Assembly: GCA_963922205.1 (NCBI GenBank)
Contig: CAWUHX010000276.1
Span: forward strand, 124,001-188,000
Length of the DNA: 64,000 nt
Origin: Romanomermis culicivorax
Taxonomy: Eukaryota > Nematoda > Enoplea > Mermithida > Mermithidae
Direction: 5' to 3'
The notes beneath the pieces were generated by a model. It was not told the DNA's origin and searched no databases. It saw nothing but the letters and a program-made list of their open reading frames with translations. The position numbers were made by a program, and so were the translations under genes. Shown here piece by piece: positions 60,577-64,000 of this stretch (the stretch's first letter is position 1; the number at the start of each line of letters is the position of its first letter).

Positions 60577-61818
60577 CAGTGTTGCCAGATCAATTTTTTA
60601 TGGAATCCCGGATTTTTTAGAATATAGTGCTAGAAAACTACCAGATCGATTTCAAATAATGCCAGATTTTCAATCCTAAACATAGCGAGACAAAAACTCT
60701 TTCTAAACAAAAAAATCACAAAATTGATACCACAATAGAAACTTTATTCAATAATTTGCACATAACAGAAACTCTAAATGTTTGAATGTCAACAAGATTC
60801 ATAAAATCAACTTCGGAGCAAGCATAACTATAGCCACTGTTTTTTCCTCTTATTAGGATTAGGAGAAAGGGAAAAAATTTTGGGCTTTTTCCCCATTTGA
60901 AAAGAAAGAAATTTATTAAATGCGAATAAATACACGAGTAAATGCGACTAATACAGAGAAAAAAAAATTTTGGGAATCAGATACAGAAAGGATGCATTTT
61001 AGAAAATAATCATTATTATGTATACCTGGCCCAGGCGCGACTTTTAGCATGACTACCTTCACTTATCACTTAATATATAATAGTTTTCATAATCTTAAAT
61101 GTATTATCTCATGTTTTGTTTGGTAATCTTCAATATTTTACCATGATATGGAATGAAGATTCACATTTTTTCTTTGACACAATTTTTGAGTATGATTAAT
61201 ACGTCAAGTCTCTAAGCTTTTTGAAGCGATTATTTCTTTCCTCGCGTAAAATCAATTCAAAAGCTTCATGTAAGTAGCTTTCGCAAATTTCTACTTTTCT
61301 GGCGAAGTTCATAAGAGTTTACAAATAAATTACTGGTTTAAAATTTTTTCAAATAATAAAATTCTAGAACTTACGAATTTTGAACAGAAAATTCGAATTC
61401 AATTCTTGAAATATGTTCCGAAAATTGATTTTCCAGCGTACCAGGAATGTCAATAGCCAAAAAGTTGTCAGAAAAATCTCTTTTGAAATCTCACTTGTCA
61501 ATTTGTTTTACAATGCTTGTAAATTAGACTTCAAACTCGAAAATTTCAATTTTTTCCTCATGTTTAATTAATTAACGGCTCTAAATCTAAAAACACCAGG
61601 TTTGAAAAAGATCAAAAACACTTAAACAAAGCGTCTATGAGCATTTCTGAATTCCCCCTCTAAATATAATAGCCGGTAGGAACTTCATTTCCAAATAATG
61701 CCAGCATTATACCAGAATTATGCAAAAAATCAGAAAATCATGCCAGATTTAGCGCCAGACCATTAAAAACAAACAGTGCCAGATCTGACATCGAAAATGC
61801 CAGTCTGGCAACATTGAT
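60577..61818. mobile_element. Non-autonomous element with CARTGTTGCCAGA ends
   Basis: Left CAGTGTTGCCAGATC, right TCTGGCAACATTGAT, inverted copies offset by two bases. The flanks are GGTCGA on both sides (60571-60576 and 61819-61824), a probable 6-bp target duplication. 1242 bp, AT-rich, no ORF. Another such left end occurs at 63053. Confidence 0.65.
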
Positions 61819-61977
61819 GGTCGATTGAAGAAAAAATCTGGCCGTAACACAAGCGTTTCAGGAAACAAAGCATTGCGGAACGAGATCTGTCATCAATTTG
61901 GTTGGTCAAAAAATTTTATACCTCCAATTTAATTGGTCGAAAATTGTAGTCTACTCTACTCCTGCTTAACCGTTGAT

Positions 61978-62004
61978 CCAAGCCTAAGCCCAAGATTAAG
62001 TCTA
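61978..62004. repeat. Degenerate TTAGGC-class hexamers, left patch
   Basis: AAGCCTAAGCCCAAGATTAA directly before the GC foldback. The same type of repeat resumes at 62760, so later elements may have landed in a longer hexamer tract. Confidence 0.4.
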
Positions 62005-62340
62005 AAGGCCCTGTCATACTTCACCGCGCGGCGCCGGTTGTCCTATTCATACTAAAAAGCGGCGCCGGCCGGCGCCGCGCGGTACCGCCTTTGAAGTATG
62101 AATAGGTTTTTGTAATTTTTGCGGCGCCGCGCGGCGCCCCGTTAGGTTTCAACTAAACCAATACACATTTTTTGAGAAGAGCAAAATCCAAAAGTAAAAA
62201 AGCGGCGGCGCGCGGTACCGCGCGGCGAAGTATGACAAGCCACCGCGCGGTACCGCGCGGCGCCGCCTGTTAGTATGAATAGGACAACCGGCGCCGCGCG
62301 GCGCCGGCCGGTACCGCGCGGTGAAGTATGACAGGGCCTT
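62005..62340. mobile_element. GC-rich foldback element F3
   Basis: 336 bp; starts AAGGCCCTGTCATACTTCAC and ends GTGAAGTATGACAGGGCCTT, exact inverted copies. The arms continue with CGCGCGG, GGCGCC, GGTACC and GCCGGC words, while the centre (about 62145-62205) is AT-rich. TATGAATAGG and CCTATTCATA recur inside. It stands out as the most GC-rich block in an AT-rich window. Confidence 0.85.
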
Positions 62341-62345
62341 AAGCC

Positions 62346-62549
62346 ATACCTGTAATTGGGGGGGGGAGTTGGGAGGGGGACCCCCCTCCACAACTTGGCC
62401 AACCATATATCCAAACCCCCGCAACCCCCCCCCCCCAGTTTGGAAAAAATTAAATAATTGCAAAAAAGTGTATGTCTTTTGGCCTTTTTTGGGAAAAATT
62501 TCGACTTTTTTCGACCCCCCCCCCAACCGGTCGGACCTCTTACAGGTAT
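62346..62549. mobile_element. Poly(C) element, copy 2
   Basis: ATACCTGTA...TACAGGTAT, same body as 47186-47383 with longer C and G runs. Separated from copy 3 by two bases. Confidence 0.7.
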
Positions 62550-62551
62550 GC

Positions 62552-62749
62552 ATACCTGTACTTGGGGGGCCCAACTTGGCCAACCATATACCCAACATCA
62601 CCCAACTCCCCCAGTTTGGAAAAAATTAAAAAAATTTGCATAAAAGTGTATGTTTTTTGGCCTTTTTTGGGAAAAATTTCGATTTTTTTCGACCCCCCTC
62701 CAAAATTTCGGATTTACCCCCTCCAACTGGTCGGAGGTCTTACAGGTAT
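62552..62749. mobile_element. Poly(C) element, copy 3, tandem to copy 2
   Basis: ATACCTGTA at 62552, TACAGGTAT ending 62749, collinear with the other two copies. Confidence 0.7.
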
Positions 62750-62759
62750 GCAGGTATGT

Positions 62760-62830
62760 CCTAAGCCACGCCTAAACCTAAACCTAAGCCCAAGCTTAAG
62801 CCTCAGCCTAAGAATAAGCCTACGCCTGAG
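62760..62830. repeat. Interstitial degenerate (CCTAAG)n, nematode-telomere type
   Basis: Twelve near-hexamer units in register: CCTAAG, a 5-bp CCACG, CCTAAA twice, CCTAAG, CCCAAG, CTTAAG, CCTCAG, CCTAAG, AATAAG, CCTACG, CCTGAG. CCTAAG repeats are the same as TTAGGC repeats on the other strand, the nematode telomere unit. Confidence 0.6.
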
Positions 62831-63002
62831 CCAGAAAATTTGCCAGAATAACTTAAAAAAACGATAAATTTTTTCGACTGATTAAATTGATGACAGACTT
62901 CCCTCCATCCGCAAACTGAGCATTAGGGACGAAGTGTTAGCCCTCTTCTGATTGGCCGAAATTACCGAACCCCAGACGGTTTTTCGCCTAATATGTATTT
63001 TT

Positions 63003-63052
63003 CCTTTAAAATTTTTCTTAGGCTTAGGGTACAGCAGCTGCGCCCGAAGGGC
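63003..63052. repeat. Short repeat with TTAGGC and CAGCAGCTGCGCCCGAAGGG
   Basis: CTTTAAAATTTTTCTTAGGC followed by TTAGGGTACAGCAGCTGCG and CCCGAAGGGC. Repeated almost exactly at 63524-63580. Confidence 0.55.
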
Positions 63053-63263
63053 CAGTGTTGCCAGATTAAAAAATCAAAACCGGCCAAAGGCCTCACAAAA
63101 ACCGGCCAAAAGGCCAAAAAAACCGGCCAAGTGGTTTTTTCATCAGAAAACGCATATAAACATAATTATATAAGTACTCAAACATATTTTCATGTAAAAT
63201 AAGCAACAGGTATTTCTAAAATTTATTCTATGTGAACACAGTTTGAAATATGGCTAAATTATT

Positions 63264-63320
63264 GTTTCGGCGCTTCGCGCCGAAACGATATTAGAAAAAT
63301 TTCGCTTCGCGCCGAAACAA
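63264..63320. repeat. GC hairpin pair (GGCGCGAAGCGCC type)
   Basis: A perfect hairpin at 63264-63286 (arms GTTTCGGCGC and GCGCCGAAAC, loop TTC) is followed at about 63302-63320 by a second partial copy, CGCTTCGCGCCGAAAC. Variants recur through the window. Confidence 0.6.
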
Positions 63321-63352
63321 TATCAGAAAATTTCGCTGATCAATTTTTCAGC

Positions 63353-63714
63353 TATGCCCAGTCCGCGGAAACAACTCCTGATAGCAGTGGACACTGCCGC
63401 AAATTGGCCGATTTTGATAGAAGATATGCGCGTTTGGCGAAAATGAGATATTTAGCCTGAAGGTAGACATGATAAAAGCCGCGGGTAAACTGCACATGAC
63501 GGTGGCCACCGAATTTACCCTACCTTTAAAATTTTCCTTAGGCTTAGGCTTAGGGTACAGCAGCTGCGCCCGAAGGGCGCAGCGCTGTAGAGGCTCTTCC
63601 AAATGTTTCGGCGTGTCCACGGCCAAATGGTTCGGCGTGGCCACCGCCAATTTTGGCGTGGTCACCGTCATCTGTAAAAACTACAAAGCCGTGCCTGAGC
63701 TACTAAATAAATAA
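63353..63714 (+). CDS. Coding-like segments, unrecognised, possibly broken
   Basis: After a good acceptor (TTTTTCAG) at 63344-63351, one frame reads SGHCRKLADFDRRYARLAKM to a TGA near 63460. In another frame MIKAAGKLHMTVATEFTL starts at 63469 and, after a repeated 57-bp block with TTAGGC hexamers, continues FGVSTAKWFGVATANFGVV to YKAVPELLNK and a stop at 63712-63714. The composition and end look protein-like. The repeat block in the middle may be an insertion. I do not recognise the family. Confidence 0.3.
63538..63555 (+). repeat. (TTAGGC)2 TTAGGG
   Basis: Three contiguous TTAGG[C/G] hexamers inside the 63524-63580 repeat. Too short to be a telomere. Confidence 0.6.
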
Positions 63715-64000
63715 TGATGATTATTAAAGTTTTCGCGCCAGAAAAATTTGAGCTTTGGATTTTTACTCGATTTACTCGTAACATTATCAAAAATATGCAA
63801 ATTTGAAGAAAAAAATTGCCATAGGACACCCTGTTTCCAGTCAAAATATTCGCTTTTAGGGAAAACCATGACTACTGTAGCTTATGTTGATCGGTTAGGT
63901 TTTTTTACGTTAGCTTATCATTGGAAGTGATCAGTGGAGTGATTTTGGGAGCAGGAGGAAATAATTTTTGTCAAAAATTGGAAAAAAATTTGCATATTTT

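Noticed and set aside
62760-62830. Chromosome end
   Set aside because: The hexamers are degenerate, only about 70 bp, and are followed by over 1 kb of other sequence.
62142-62867. Several overlapping open frames on both strands
   Set aside because: Created by GC palindromes and poly(C) repeats that remove stop codons by composition.

Overview
This 64 kb window is animal nuclear DNA: AT-rich, intron-containing and packed with transposons. It carries three protein genes whose exon structure can be read in full or nearly so (two trehalases and a DEAD-box helicase, all on the minus strand), one selenocysteine tRNA gene, one nearly complete but broken LTR retrotransposon, and many solo LTRs, inverted-repeat elements and foldback elements. 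Introns are short (about 50-100 bp) unless transposons have enlarged them, and all follow GT-AG. Degenerate hexamers of the TTAGGC class near the right edge are of the nematode telomere type, and TACTGTAG/CTACAGTA words recur. This points to a nematode-like invertebrate, but the window cannot settle the phylum.

Layout. 1-3577: 3'-truncated trehalase gene (copy A), minus. 3578-13300: mostly gene-free, with one MITE, a palindromic block, and at 11.27-11.53 kb a short exon-like stretch with bZIP-like coiled-coil character. 13.3-25.4 kb: a dispersed repeat (R3), one copy of which was split by a 9.3 kb env-containing Gypsy-type retrotransposon (15750-25050; 4-bp target duplication GACG). 26-28.5 kb: foldback elements, an inverted solo LTR of the same family (duplication CCTG) and a tRNA-like gene or SINE head. 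29222-35665: complete 12-exon trehalase gene (copy B, 569 codons), minus. 36.3-46 kb: foldback elements, a giant 3.2 kb imperfect palindrome, an LTR candidate, a diverged LTR, and a solo LTR nested inside a MITE. 46213-58110: DDX28-like mitochondrial DEAD-box helicase gene, 5 exons, 597 codons, minus; its 7.45 kb last intron holds tRNA-Sec and many repeats. 58.9-64 kb: more repeats, telomere-like hexamers and two weak coding-like stretches.

The two trehalases are tandem paralogues that share splice positions, except that copy A encodes in one exon what copy B splits by a 1.1 kb intron. Both look secreted, fitting hydrolysis of extracellular trehalose to glucose. The helicase would act in mitochondrial ribosome assembly if it is orthologous to DDX28. 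tRNA-Sec serves UGA recoding in selenoproteins. The most unusual item is the retrotransposon: its glycoprotein-like segment (signal peptide, Cys-rich ectodomain, transmembrane helix) lies between gag and protease and is in one open frame with protease, not downstream of integrase.
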